From Acidimicrobiia bacterium (GTDB taxonomy: Bacteria > Actinomycetota > Acidimicrobiia > IMCC26256 > PALSA-555), in assembly GCA_022865365.1 (NCBI GenBank), contig JALHSW010000641.1, positions 1 to 7,896 of the forward strand: a stretch of DNA of 7,896 nucleotides. The letters run 5' to 3'. This document shows, piece after piece, positions 1-6,250 of this stretch. Under the pieces are notes generated by a model. The model did not search any database. It had not been told where the DNA came from and saw only the letters and a list, made by a program, of their open reading frames with translations. The position numbers were made by a program, and so were the translations under genes. Position 1 is the first letter of the stretch; each line of letters opens with the position of its first letter.

Positions 1-1
1 C

Positions 2-571
2 GTGGCCGCCACGACTGACGAGTTCGGCCGACTCGACGTCCTCGAGAACAACGCGGGGACCGCCGAGGGCGCGCCGCTCGCCGAGATGACGCTGGAGAGC
101 TACCGGCGCGTCACCGAGACGAACCAGACCGGCGTGTTCCTCGGCATGCGGGCGGTCATCGAGCCCATGACCGCGGCGGGGGGCGGCTCGATCATCAACA
201 TCTCGTCAATCGACGGGCTCGTGGGGATGAACGGGATCATCTCCTACGTCGCGAGCAAGTGGGCGGTCCGCGGCATGACCAAGGCCGCGGCGATGGAGCT
301 CGCCCCACGGGGCATCCGCGTCAACTCGGTCCACCCGGGGTTCATCCGCACGTCACTCGGTGCCGGCGAGGTCGACGCCGCCACGATCCACACGATGCTC
401 GACGCCTACACCGCGCGGATGGCGCCGATGGGCCGGACCGGTGAGCCCGAGGAGATCGCAAAGCTTGCGCTGTTCCTCGCCTCGGACGACAGCTCGTACT
501 CGACGGGTTCCGAGTTCGTCGCCGACGGTGGGCTCATCGCGGGCTACCCGTCACCCGGCTCCCCCTGGTAG
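2..571 (+). CDS. Short-chain dehydrogenase/reductase (SDR), 5'-truncated by window edge
   Basis: This is the C-terminal 189 residues of a classical NAD(P)-dependent short-chain dehydrogenase. The N-terminal Rossmann glycine motif (TGxxxGIG) must lie left of the window, so the GTG at position 2 is an internal codon and not a start. Numbering from that codon, the NNAG motif is at residues 16-19, an active-site Asn at 41, the catalytic Ser in the ISS motif near 69, and Tyr82/Lys86 in a YVASK motif. The tail has the family's PMGRxGEPEEIA region and a closing VADGG strand. The stretch from the catalytic Ser through VNSVHPG resembles 3-alpha/20-beta-hydroxysteroid dehydrogenases of Streptomyces type, but the substrate cannot be read from sequence. 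A Glu replaces the usual hydrophobic residue just before NNAG. The gene ends with TAG 43 bp before the first 48-bp tRNA-derived repeat and is probably chromosomal flank. The SDR assignment is secure and the substrate is open. Confidence 0.93.
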   Translation: MAATTDEFGRLDVLENNAGTAEGAPLAEMTLESYRRVTETNQTGVFLGMRAVIEPMTAAGGGSIINISSIDGLVGMNGIISYVASKWAVRGMTKAAAMELAPRGIRVNSVHPGFIRTSLGAGEVDAATIHTMLDAYTARMAPMGRTGEPEEIAKLALFLASDDSSYSTGSEFVADGGLIAGYPSPGSPW

Positions 572-613
572 AGATCGGGCACTTCACGAGCACGGAGTTG
601 CCTGCGGAGACAG

Positions 614-661
614 TGGTGGAGGTGATGGGACTTGAACCCACGACTTCTACGTTGCGAACGT
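614..661 (-). repeat. 48-bp direct repeat, distal copy (att-like tRNA-Ala 3' segment)
   Basis: These 48 bases are identical to 2073-2120, the 3' part of the intact tRNA-Ala gene. They run from within the 5' strand of the anticodon stem, through the CGC anticodon loop, T arm and acceptor 3' strand, to the encoded CCA. Identity stops sharply at both ends: 613 is g against a2072, and 662 starts catc against agcg. Ending exactly at the tRNA 3' end and starting in the anticodon stem is the usual layout of attachment sites used by tyrosine-recombinase elements that insert into tRNA genes. No recombinase is visible here, so calling it an att site is an inference. Confidence 0.85.
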
Positions 662-691
662 CATCAGCTCAAACCCCTGAACTGCACCTAC
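614..691 (-). pseudogene. tRNA-Ala-like pseudogene (intact 3' half, degenerate 5' half)
   Basis: Upstream of the perfect 48-nt 3' segment (- strand sense), bases 691-662 still look roughly like a tRNA 5' half. A seven-base acceptor strand (691-685) pairs with the 3' acceptor strand at six of seven positions. A GTTC/GAGC D stem (682-679 and 670-667) encloses an eight-base loop. The universal T8 is C, two extra bases separate the D arm from the anticodon stem, and the anticodon stem has a mismatch, so it should not give a working tRNA. By eye the 5' half matches the intact gene at about two thirds of positions. It may be a decayed tandem tRNA copy, an element-borne attachment site that arose from a tRNA, or chance similarity. 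Confidence 0.4.
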
Positions 692-733
692 GCGCGAACA
701 CACGCGAGCCGGCCGGTGGGTAGAGTGCGCCCA

Positions 734-749
734 CCACGCACGGGCGTGG
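734..749 (+). other. Short hairpin in the leader of the propeller gene
   Basis: CCACGC (734-739) and GCGTGG (744-749) form a perfect 6-bp stem with a four-base loop, 18 bases before the chosen ATG. Just upstream, GGTGGG (715-720) can pair with CCCACC (730-735), which overlaps the first stem, so the two pairings exclude each other. This gives a small switchable leader on paper. No known riboswitch was recognised and function is unproven. The rest of 662-733 holds only a weak TAGAGT element at 721-726 that could be a -10 box without a recognisable -35. Confidence 0.25.
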
Positions 750-767
750 ACGTTGGGGGTTCCGGGG

Positions 768-2015
768 ATGGGCGGTCGCAGTCGGATCGGGTGCGTGCTC
801 ATGGTGGCCATAGTCGGGGTCATCGGTGTCGTCGCACCTGGTGGGGCCGTCGACAAGAAGGTCAAGGTCAAGGTCAAGGAGTTCTCCGCCGGCGTCGTCC
901 CCGGCCCGTTCGGGATCACCACCGGGCCCGACGGCAACCTCTGGTACACCGAGTACGGGGACACCGCGGGCGGGATCGGGCGGATCACCCCCAAGGGCGA
1001 GGTCACTGAGTTCTCCGCCGGTCTCACCGCAGAAGTACAACCGGGCGGGATCACCACCGGGCCCGACGGCAACCTCTGGTTCGCCGAGAACAACGAGCGA
1101 CGGATCGGGCGGATCACCCCCGACGGCGTGATCAGCGAGTTCTCCCCCACCACCGAAGGCAATTCTTACCCAAGCGACACCGACCTCGGGATCACCGCGG
1201 GACCCGACGGCAACCTCTGGTACAACGCCGGGGGACCGATCGGCCGGTCCACCCCCGACGGCGTGATCACGGAGTTCGACGTCGGCCACAACCTGCTCTG
1301 GGGGATCCCCGCTGCTGGGCCCGACGGCAACCTCTGGATCATGGGGATCGGGCCGAATGCGATTGTGCGGATCACCCCCGCGGGGGAGACGACCGAGTTC
1401 TCCGCCGGCCTGACGGTCGACACCTACGCGTCCGGACTCACCGCCGGGCCCGACGGCAACCTCTGGTTCACCGAGTACAACGGGCAACGGATCGGGCGCA
1501 TCACCCCCGCCGGGGTGATCACCGAATTCTCCGCCGGCCTCACCGGAACCCCGCAAGGGATCACCGCCGGGCCCGACGGCAACCTCTGGTTCACCGAGTA
1601 CAACGACAATTCCAGCGGACCCGGGGTCGCCGCTCCGGCGACCCCGGGTCCGATTGGGCGCATCACCCCCGCCGGGAAGGCCACCGAGTTCTCCGCCGGC
1701 ATCGCGGCCGACGCGCATCCGGCCGGGATCACCGTGGGGTGCGACGGCAATCTATGGTTCAGCGAGTATGACGACGAGACCGAGGCCGGCGTAAGTCAGA
1801 TCGGGCGCATCACCCCCAAGGGGAAGGTCACCGAGTTCTCGGCCGGTATCACCGGGGCCCCGTCGGGGATCACCGCCGGCCCCGACGGCAACCTCTGGTT
1901 CACCGAGACGCAGAACGGCCAGATCGGGCGGATCGACCCCGGCCCGTCGGCGAAGCCGCGAGGCAAGCACGGCCCGACGCTGCCGCCGGCCTGCCCGGGC
2001 GCCCCCAAGAGCTGA
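768..2015 (+). CDS. Secreted eight-repeat beta-propeller protein, Vgb (virginiamycin B lyase)/NHL-like
   Basis: A 415-residue exported protein made almost wholly of one repeated motif. An N-terminal signal segment (basic start, hydrophobic stretch about residues 7-23, possible cleavage after GGA near 27) is followed by a Lys/Val-alternating linker (about 30-37). Eight repeats follow, each an EFSAG strand, a GITAGPDGNLWFTE core, and an IGRITPxG strand. Repeats vary from about 39 to 56 residues, with insertions in repeats 6 and 7. A Pro/Lys-rich tail of about 27 residues ends the protein. This repeat is typical of virginiamycin B lyase and related seven-bladed propellers. Only three His residues are present and catalytic placement cannot be judged, so streptogramin lyase activity should not be assumed; a binding or scaffold role is equally possible. 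ATG 768 is preferred over TTG 753 because GGGGG at 755-759 then lies eight bases upstream. It is the sole gene between the 48-bp repeats. Confidence 0.85.
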   Translation: MGGRSRIGCVLMVAIVGVIGVVAPGGAVDKKVKVKVKEFSAGVVPGPFGITTGPDGNLWYTEYGDTAGGIGRITPKGEVTEFSAGLTAEVQPGGITTGPDGNLWFAENNERRIGRITPDGVISEFSPTTEGNSYPSDTDLGITAGPDGNLWYNAGGPIGRSTPDGVITEFDVGHNLLWGIPAAGPDGNLWIMGIGPNAIVRITPAGETTEFSAGLTVDTYASGLTAGPDGNLWFTEYNGQRIGRITPAGVITEFSAGLTGTPQGITAGPDGNLWFTEYNDNSSGPGVAAPATPGPIGRITPAGKATEFSAGIAADAHPAGITVGCDGNLWFSEYDDETEAGVSQIGRITPKGKVTEFSAGITGAPSGITAGPDGNLWFTETQNGQIGRIDPGPSAKPRGKHGPTLPPACPGAPKS

Positions 2016-2030
2016 GCCAAGCAGCTCAGC
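2011..2030 (+). terminator. Hairpin at the stop codon of the propeller gene
   Basis: GCTGAGC (2011-2017) and GCTCAGC (2024-2030) form a perfect 7-bp stem with a six-base loop. The stem covers the TGA stop at 2013-2015. No T-run follows on either strand, as is common for hairpin terminators in GC-rich actinomycetes. It lies between the convergent propeller gene and tRNA-Ala, so it could stop transcription from both sides. A candidate from structure and position only. Confidence 0.5.
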
Positions 2031-2072
2031 CTCGTCGTGGCAGTGCTGCTCGACCAGCCGGGATCGCGGAAA

Positions 2073-2120
2073 TGGTGGAGGTGATGGGACTTGAACCCAC
2101 GACTTCTACGTTGCGAACGT
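2073..2120 (-). repeat. 48-bp direct repeat, proximal copy inside tRNA-Ala
   Basis: The second copy of the 48-base sequence at 614-661, identical at every position. It starts at the third base of the anticodon-stem 5' strand and ends with the CCA. The palindromic ACG...CGT around the anticodon loop inside it is the kind of site where tyrosine recombinases exchange strands in tRNA genes; that use is inferred. Confidence 0.85.
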
Positions 2121-2149
2121 AGCGCTCTACCGGGCTGAGCTACACCCCC
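2073..2149 (-). tRNA. tRNA-Ala (anticodon CGC), CCA encoded
   Basis: A full cloverleaf on the - strand, 77 nt including CCA. The acceptor stem (2149-2143 with 2083-2077) pairs at all seven positions and contains the G3-U70 wobble that marks alanine tRNAs. Discriminator A is followed by an encoded CCA at 2075-2073. The D stem is GCTC/GAGC with a nine-base loop. The anticodon stem CTACG/CGTAG encloses TTCGCAA, giving anticodon CGC, which reads GCG. The T arm is GTGGG-TTCAAGT-CCCAT. It follows the GlpR-like gene on the same strand after 46 bp, and its 3' 48 bases are the direct repeat bounding the neighbouring cassette. Confidence 0.97.
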
Positions 2150-2195
2150 GAAGGGCGATCATCGTACCCGCCCGGGTACTTCCGGGATGCGGTCG

Positions 2196-2789
2196 CTACC
2201 AGGACGCAGTGCGACGCAGCGCGAGGACGTTGGCCCCGCGTGGTGCTTCGACGTGCGACGGCATCGCCTGGCGATGACGCGCCGAGTCGATCGAGTGCAC
2301 GTTCGTCGCCACACCGAGCGGCTGACCCATGGGACGCGTGCCCTGACCGACCATCTGGTTGCGGGCCTTGTACTGGAGCAGCAGGTAGACGTAGCCGCCG
2401 AGCAACGCGTCGGCGAGCAGGTTCAGCACCCAGAACAGCATGCTGCCGGCGAAGAACGCCATGAGGAAGGTGAGGCCTGCCGCGGCGAGGAGGCCGATGA
2501 GGACGTCGCGGCGGCGGCGCTGGGTCGGGCTCATGCCGCCACCGCCCGAAGCCTGGACCGGACCCATCGGCGTGGAGGGCGTCGGACCGCCGATCGGGCC
2601 CATGAGGGGCTGGAGCGGCGGGAGACCGGCGTCGGACTGACTGCCATGGCCGAGACCGGCCCGGAGCTTGCCGACGAAGTCGCCGATCCCACCCGGCGAA
2701 GCCCCGGCTTCGTTACGGGAACGCAGGATCGGCGGCAGCAGGACTGCCGCCCAGAGGACTACCAGGACCAGGATGACGAGAATCGCCAC
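2196..2789 (-). CDS. glpR: GlpR/SepX-like membrane divisome protein (receptor for gephyrin-like MoeA/Glp)
   Basis: A 197-residue membrane protein. The N-terminal membrane helix (about 2-20) has the WAAxLxPxxLRxRxE pattern that I recognise from Streptomyces SepX. A flexible Gly/Pro-rich cytoplasmic linker (about 28-88) follows, then a basic RRRR patch (91-94) and two closely spaced helices (about 96-117 and 119-140), then a polar tail. This one-plus-two helix plan is that of actinobacterial GlpR/SepX. In Corynebacterium GlpR is the membrane receptor of Glp, a MoeA/gephyrin homologue that binds FtsZ; SepX acts in Streptomyces cell division. The linker and tail are low-complexity, so the family call rests on helix layout, N-terminal pattern and the nearby moeA. 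The start is GTG at 2789, with AAGGGG about 12 bases upstream, which is wider than usual. It lies 128 bp after moaC on the same strand. The alternative is an uncharacterised membrane protein. Confidence 0.62.
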   Translation of the reverse strand: MAILVILVLVVLWAAVLLPPILRSRNEAGASPGGIGDFVGKLRAGLGHGSQSDAGLPPLQPLMGPIGGPTPSTPMGPVQASGGGGMSPTQRRRRDVLIGLLAAAGLTFLMAFFAGSMLFWVLNLLADALLGGYVYLLLQYKARNQMVGQGTRPMGQPLGVATNVHSIDSARHRQAMPSHVEAPRGANVLALRRTASW

Positions 2790-2831
2790 GGTGGTGTGGT
2801 TCCCCTTCGGATCGCGGATGTTGCCGGGCGC

Positions 2832-2848
2832 GGGACCTCAAGGGTCCT
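2832..2848 (-). other. Small inverted repeat upstream of the GlpR-like gene
   Basis: GGGACC (2832-2837) and GGTCCT (2843-2848) form a six-pair stem (one G-T pair) with a five-base loop. It sits between the candidate promoter and the GTG start of the GlpR-like gene, so it would lie in that gene's leader. It could also weakly terminate moaC transcripts. No T-run is present. Confidence 0.25.
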
Positions 2849-2864
2849 ACGAGTGAGTGGCCTC

Positions 2865-2895
2865 ATGGTAACCGGACGGGGTACCCATAGGTCAA
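2865..2895 (-). promoter_or_regulatory. Candidate sigma-70-type promoter for the GlpR-like gene
   Basis: On the - strand TTGACC (2895-2890) is followed after 19 bp by TACCAT (2870-2865), a reasonable -35 and a TAnnnT-type -10. The spacer is longer than ideal. Its position after the moaC stop and about 75 bp before the GTG start would let the GlpR-like gene be transcribed apart from moaA-moaC. Confidence 0.4.
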
Positions 2896-2917
2896 CCCGC
2901 AGGGCGAAAGAATCGCG

Positions 2918-3415
2918 TCAATCTCCGAATTCGCGGTCGGACGGGCGCCGATAGTGGCCGGATCGGCCCCCAGTCTTCTCCCAGAGGGCCAGGTCGCTGA
3001 TCGTCATCCCCCGGTCGATCGACTTGCACATGTCGTAGATCGTGAGCGCCGCCACCGAGCACGCCGTCAGGGCCTCCATCTCGACCCCGGTGCGGTCGAC
3101 CGTCTCGACGTGGGCCTCGACCTCGACGTGGGCCTCCTCGATCCGGAAGTTCACGAGCACCGAGCCGACCAGGAGCGGGTGACACAGCGGGATCAGGTTG
3201 GGGGTCTGCTTGGCGGCCTGGATCCCGGCCACCCGAGCCACGGCCAGCACGTCGCCCTTGGTGATCGCGCCGCTGGCGACGGCCGACGCGGTCTCGGGGG
3301 CCATGAGGACCCGGCACCGGGCGACGGCTCGCCGGTGGGTCGGCTCCTTGGCTGTGACGTCGACCATGCGGGCACGCCCGAGCGGATCGAGATGCGTGAA
3401 CTCCGAGGCGGTCAC
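2918..3415 (-). CDS. moaC: Cyclic pyranopterin monophosphate synthase MoaC
   Basis: This cytoplasmic enzyme of molybdenum-cofactor synthesis converts the 3',8-cyclo-GTP product of MoaA into cyclic pyranopterin monophosphate. It is 165 residues long, normal for the family. The family signatures are clear: IPLCHPL with His79, then GVEMEALTACS (110-120), and the YDMCKSID stretch holding Asp128 and Lys131, the residues corresponding to the known catalytic pair. The N-terminal LDPLGRARMVDVTAK is also typical. The start is GTG at 3415; no strong ribosome-binding site precedes it. The gene begins 34 bp after the moaA stop on the same strand, so the two are probably cotranscribed and supply consecutive steps. 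The Tyr/Arg-containing C-terminal tail is unremarkable. MoaD, MoaE and MogA are not in this window. Confidence 0.96.
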   Translation of the reverse strand: MTASEFTHLDPLGRARMVDVTAKEPTHRRAVARCRVLMAPETASAVASGAITKGDVLAVARVAGIQAAKQTPNLIPLCHPLLVGSVLVNFRIEEAHVEVEAHVETVDRTGVEMEALTACSVAALTIYDMCKSIDRGMTISDLALWEKTGGRSGHYRRPSDREFGD

Positions 3416-3449
3416 GGCGCCCGAGTGTAGGGGGCGCTCACGTGAGGGC

Positions 3450-4478
<1,029 letters not shown>

Positions 4479-4654
4479 GGAGCCCAGGCTACCGGTGCTG
4501 CTCCTTGGCGTTTCCGGGGGCTGACAGATGACCACTCTCTGTGGCCCAGTGATCACGTTCCGTCGAAGAGACGGGACGAGCAACCGATCTACCGCTCTCG
4601 GGGAGGCATCGATCCGTCGGCCACCAACTGGTCGCTAGGGCTGACGGGGAGCCA

Positions 4655-4723
4655 GGCGAAACCGGCCCCAGTACTTCTGGGTGCCGGTTGCCCTCGTTTC
4701 GGAACACAACACGAGACGAGGTG
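4655..4723 (+). promoter_or_regulatory. Structured leader with possible SD-sequestering stem upstream of the lipoprotein locus
   Basis: The + strand leader contains a strong hairpin: ACCGGC-CCCAG (4661-4671) pairs with CTGGG (4677-4681) and GCCGGT (4683-4688), with a single bulged T and a five-base loop. It can be extended by GGC (4655-4657) with GCC (4690-4692). Next, CCTCGT (4692-4697) is complementary to ACGAGG (4716-4721), which contains most of the Shine-Dalgarno GAGGTG (4718-4723). A second ACGAG (4711-4715) competes for the same partner. This is the layout of a translational switch. I compared it from memory with c-di-AMP, c-di-GMP, cobalamin, glycine and molybdenum-cofactor riboswitches and found no convincing match. 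The rest of 4479-4654 shows nothing I can name. Confidence 0.35.
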
Positions 4724-4729
4724 CGAGCC

Positions 4730-5018
4730 ATGGCTCGAACATCGAACGCTTCCCCACTTCTTCGCTCAGTCCGTCGCCCGGTCCGTCGTGTCGGTGGCGC
4801 CCTGGCGGGCGTCACGCTGGTAGCGGTCCTCGCCGGGTGCGGGGCGCCCCCTACGGGTCGCAACAGCCCGGAGAGGCGACCAGCACCGGTGGCTCCCTCG
4901 ACAGTGAGGTCATCCTGTCTGCGAGTCGGGCACGGTCACCCACGCGAACGGCGTCGAGACCTCGTCGTCGGTCGCAATCCGCGTGCGGAGGCCGGCTCTC
5001 GGGGAGCCGGCTCAGTGA
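4730..5018 (+). pseudogene. Short lipoprotein gene broken by two apparent frameshifts
   Basis: It begins with a convincing start: SD GAGGTG six bases before ATG 4730, then a basic N-terminus, a hydrophobic segment and an LAGC lipobox, as in an exported lipoprotein. Just after the lipobox (about 4850) the best coding signal moves to another frame (YGSQQPGEATSTGG...), and near 4915 it moves again to a third frame (CESGTVTHANG...), ending at TGA 5016-5018. In the last frame 24 of 25 codons from 4920 end in G or C, whereas the original frame there is poor (about 12 of 19). Joined across the shifts, the product would be about 95 residues. The original frame happens to stay open to 5329, but that part is antisense to moeA and low in GC3. 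Either the gene is decayed or the assembly has two indels; the first shift lies at a GGGGCGCCCCC run. No domain was recognised beyond the lipoprotein signal. Confidence 0.45.
4991..5011 (-). terminator. Strong hairpin directly after the moeA stop codon
   Basis: GCCGGCTC (4991-4998) and GAGCCGGC (5004-5011) form a perfect 8-bp GC-rich stem with a five-base loop. It adjoins the moeA stop (5014-5012) and falls within the last codons of the convergent lipoprotein remnant. No T-run follows on either strand. Its position between convergent 3' ends suggests a bidirectional terminator closing plsY-galU-moeA. Confidence 0.6.
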
Positions 5019-6250
5019 TCGGGCGGGCTGTCGAGGAGCATGACGCGGACCGCTTCGCCGGCCGCGACACCGTCGCCGTCGGGGAGCAGCGCGAGGCCGT
5101 TGGCCGGCGCGGTGGCCGAGAGCACATTGCTCGACTGGTCACCGGTGCTCCCGGCGACGTACCCGTCGCCGTGCCAGCGCACGAGCACCCGATCGAGGTG
5201 GAGCTTGCCGTCGGGTCGGCGCGTGAAATCGTGCGCCGCGGTGGCCAGCACCTCGGGGCGAAAGCGATCCGCGTGTCCCGCCATCTGGAACAGGGCGGGT
5301 CGTGCGAACAGCTCGAAGCTCACGAGTGACGAGACCGGGTTGCCCGGAAGCCCGAACACGGGCACGCCGCGCACCACGCCGAAGGCGAGGGGCTTGGCCG
5401 GTTTGATCGCGACCTGGCGCCACTCGAGCGCACCGAAGCGATCCAGCGCGGCCTTCACGAAGTCGTAGTCGCCGACCGACACACCGCCGCTGGTCAGCAC
5501 CGCGTCACAGCGGTCGAAGGCGTCCTCGAGCAGAGCCACGATGCGGTCCTCATCGTCACGGGCGACGCCCAAGTCGATCGGCTCGAGCCCTGCTTCCCGC
5601 ACGAGCGCGAGCATCATCGGCCGGTTCGAGTCGCGGATCTGACCCATCGCGAGCGGCCCGGACTCGACGAGCTCGTCGCCGGTCGAGAGCACGCCGACCC
5701 GGGGACGGCGGAACACCCGTACCGTCGTCGCACCGACGCTCGCGAGCACCCCGACATGCCCGGCGCGCAAGCGTGTGCCCGGCTCGAAGACCGACTGGCC
5801 CGCGGTGAGGTCCCCGCCCGCGGGGCGCACGTGCCGACCGACCGGCACCTCGACCTCGACGAAGACGCCTTCCCCGGTGCCGTCGCCGTCGCGGCGTGTG
5901 CGCTCGACCATCGCGATCGCGTCAGCGCCGTCGGGCATGGGCGCACCCGTCATGATCCGGATCGCTTCGCCCGGGCCGACGGCCACGTCGGGTGCCCGAC
6001 CGGCCGCGAGGTCGTCGACCACCCGCAGGCGCACCGGCGTGTCGGGAGACGCCCCGGCCGTGTCGGCGGCCCGCAGTGCGTAGCCGTCCATCGCAGTGTT
6101 CGCGAACGGTGGCACCGGCTCCGGCGCGACGACTCCCTCTGCCAGGACCGCGCCGAGCGCGTCGCCGAGCGGCACCTCGACGGCGTCGAGCCGAACGACT
6201 GCGTCGAGGATCGTCGCCTGGACGTCGCCCAGGGGGACCAGCGGGCTCAT
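5012..6250 (-). CDS. moeA: Molybdopterin molybdotransferase MoeA (gephyrin/Glp family)
   Basis: The family inserts molybdate into adenylylated molybdopterin, the last step of molybdenum-cofactor assembly. The protein is 412 residues with the full domain set. PFANTAMDGYA (48-58) carries Asp55. IMTGAPMPDGADAI (99-112) carries Thr101. The MPT-binding core has STGDE with Glu193, then QIRDSN (204-209), TSGGVSVGDYD with Asp261, KPAKPL and GLPGNPVS (300-307). A C-terminal domain of about 80 residues follows. Residues matching catalytic positions of E. coli MoeA are kept. ATG 6250 overlaps the galU stop (TGA) in an ATGA, which fixes the start and suggests translational coupling. In Corynebacterium a MoeA paralogue, Glp, binds FtsZ and the membrane protein GlpR. 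A GlpR-like gene lies 2.2 kb downstream, so a second, divisome role is possible; nothing in the sequence separates the two roles. Confidence 0.95.
   Translation of the reverse strand: MSPLVPLGDVQATILDAVVRLDAVEVPLGDALGAVLAEGVVAPEPVPPFANTAMDGYALRAADTAGASPDTPVRLRVVDDLAAGRAPDVAVGPGEAIRIMTGAPMPDGADAIAMVERTRRDGDGTGEGVFVEVEVPVGRHVRPAGGDLTAGQSVFEPGTRLRAGHVGVLASVGATTVRVFRRPRVGVLSTGDELVESGPLAMGQIRDSNRPMMLALVREAGLEPIDLGVARDDEDRIVALLEDAFDRCDAVLTSGGVSVGDYDFVKAALDRFGALEWRQVAIKPAKPLAFGVVRGVPVFGLPGNPVSSLVSFELFARPALFQMAGHADRFRPEVLATAAHDFTRRPDGKLHLDRVLVRWHGDGYVAGSTGDQSSNVLSATAPANGLALLPDGDGVAAGEAVRVMLLDSPPDH

Larger units (their letters stand above)
614..2120. mobile_element. Putative tRNA-Ala-bounded mini-island carrying one beta-propeller gene
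   Basis: A segment flanked by perfect 48-bp direct repeats, with a unit length of 1,459 bp from repeat start to repeat start. In - strand sense the order is tRNA 5' half, core, insert, second core, then the chromosome running towards the SDR gene. The insert therefore lies at the 3' end of tRNA-Ala and leaves that tRNA complete. The only gene inside is the propeller protein at 768-2015, on the opposite strand to the tRNA. There is no integrase, excisionase or transposase, so the unit could be a relic with its machinery deleted, a cassette moved in trans, or the product of unequal tRNA recombination. No obvious composition break was seen by eye. The repeats are certain and the mobile-element label is inferred. 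Confidence 0.45.

Noticed and set aside
753..767. Upstream TTG start for the propeller gene
   Set aside because: It would place the only purine-rich SD-like run inside the coding sequence; ATG 768 has that run at a proper distance.
669..1718. Long open frame (349 codons) on the - strand opposite the propeller gene
   Set aside because: It is the mirror of a repetitive GC-rich gene. Its product is Gly/Asp/Pro-rich with no signal peptide or domain, whereas the + strand frame has a signal segment and regular propeller repeats.
926..1897. Regular short repeats resembling a CRISPR array or tandem repeat
   Set aside because: The repeats are in frame, encode GPDGNLW of propeller blades, vary in spacing (about 118-168 bp) and the sequence between them is also coding and repetitive.
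614..2120. Composite transposon or insertion sequence
   Set aside because: There is no transposase and no terminal inverted repeat, and the 48-bp repeats match a tRNA 3' end exactly, which fits site-specific or homologous recombination better.
4479..4729. Molybdenum-cofactor riboswitch in front of moaA
   Set aside because: I could not recognise the conserved motif in the - strand leader. The clear secondary structure in this spacer is better placed as a leader of the + strand gene.
4730..5329. Lipoprotein frame read straight through as a 199-codon gene from ATG 4730
   Set aside because: After about 4850 the third-position GC falls and the rest is antisense to moeA across a strong hairpin. 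The other two frames carry the better coding signal up to 5018.
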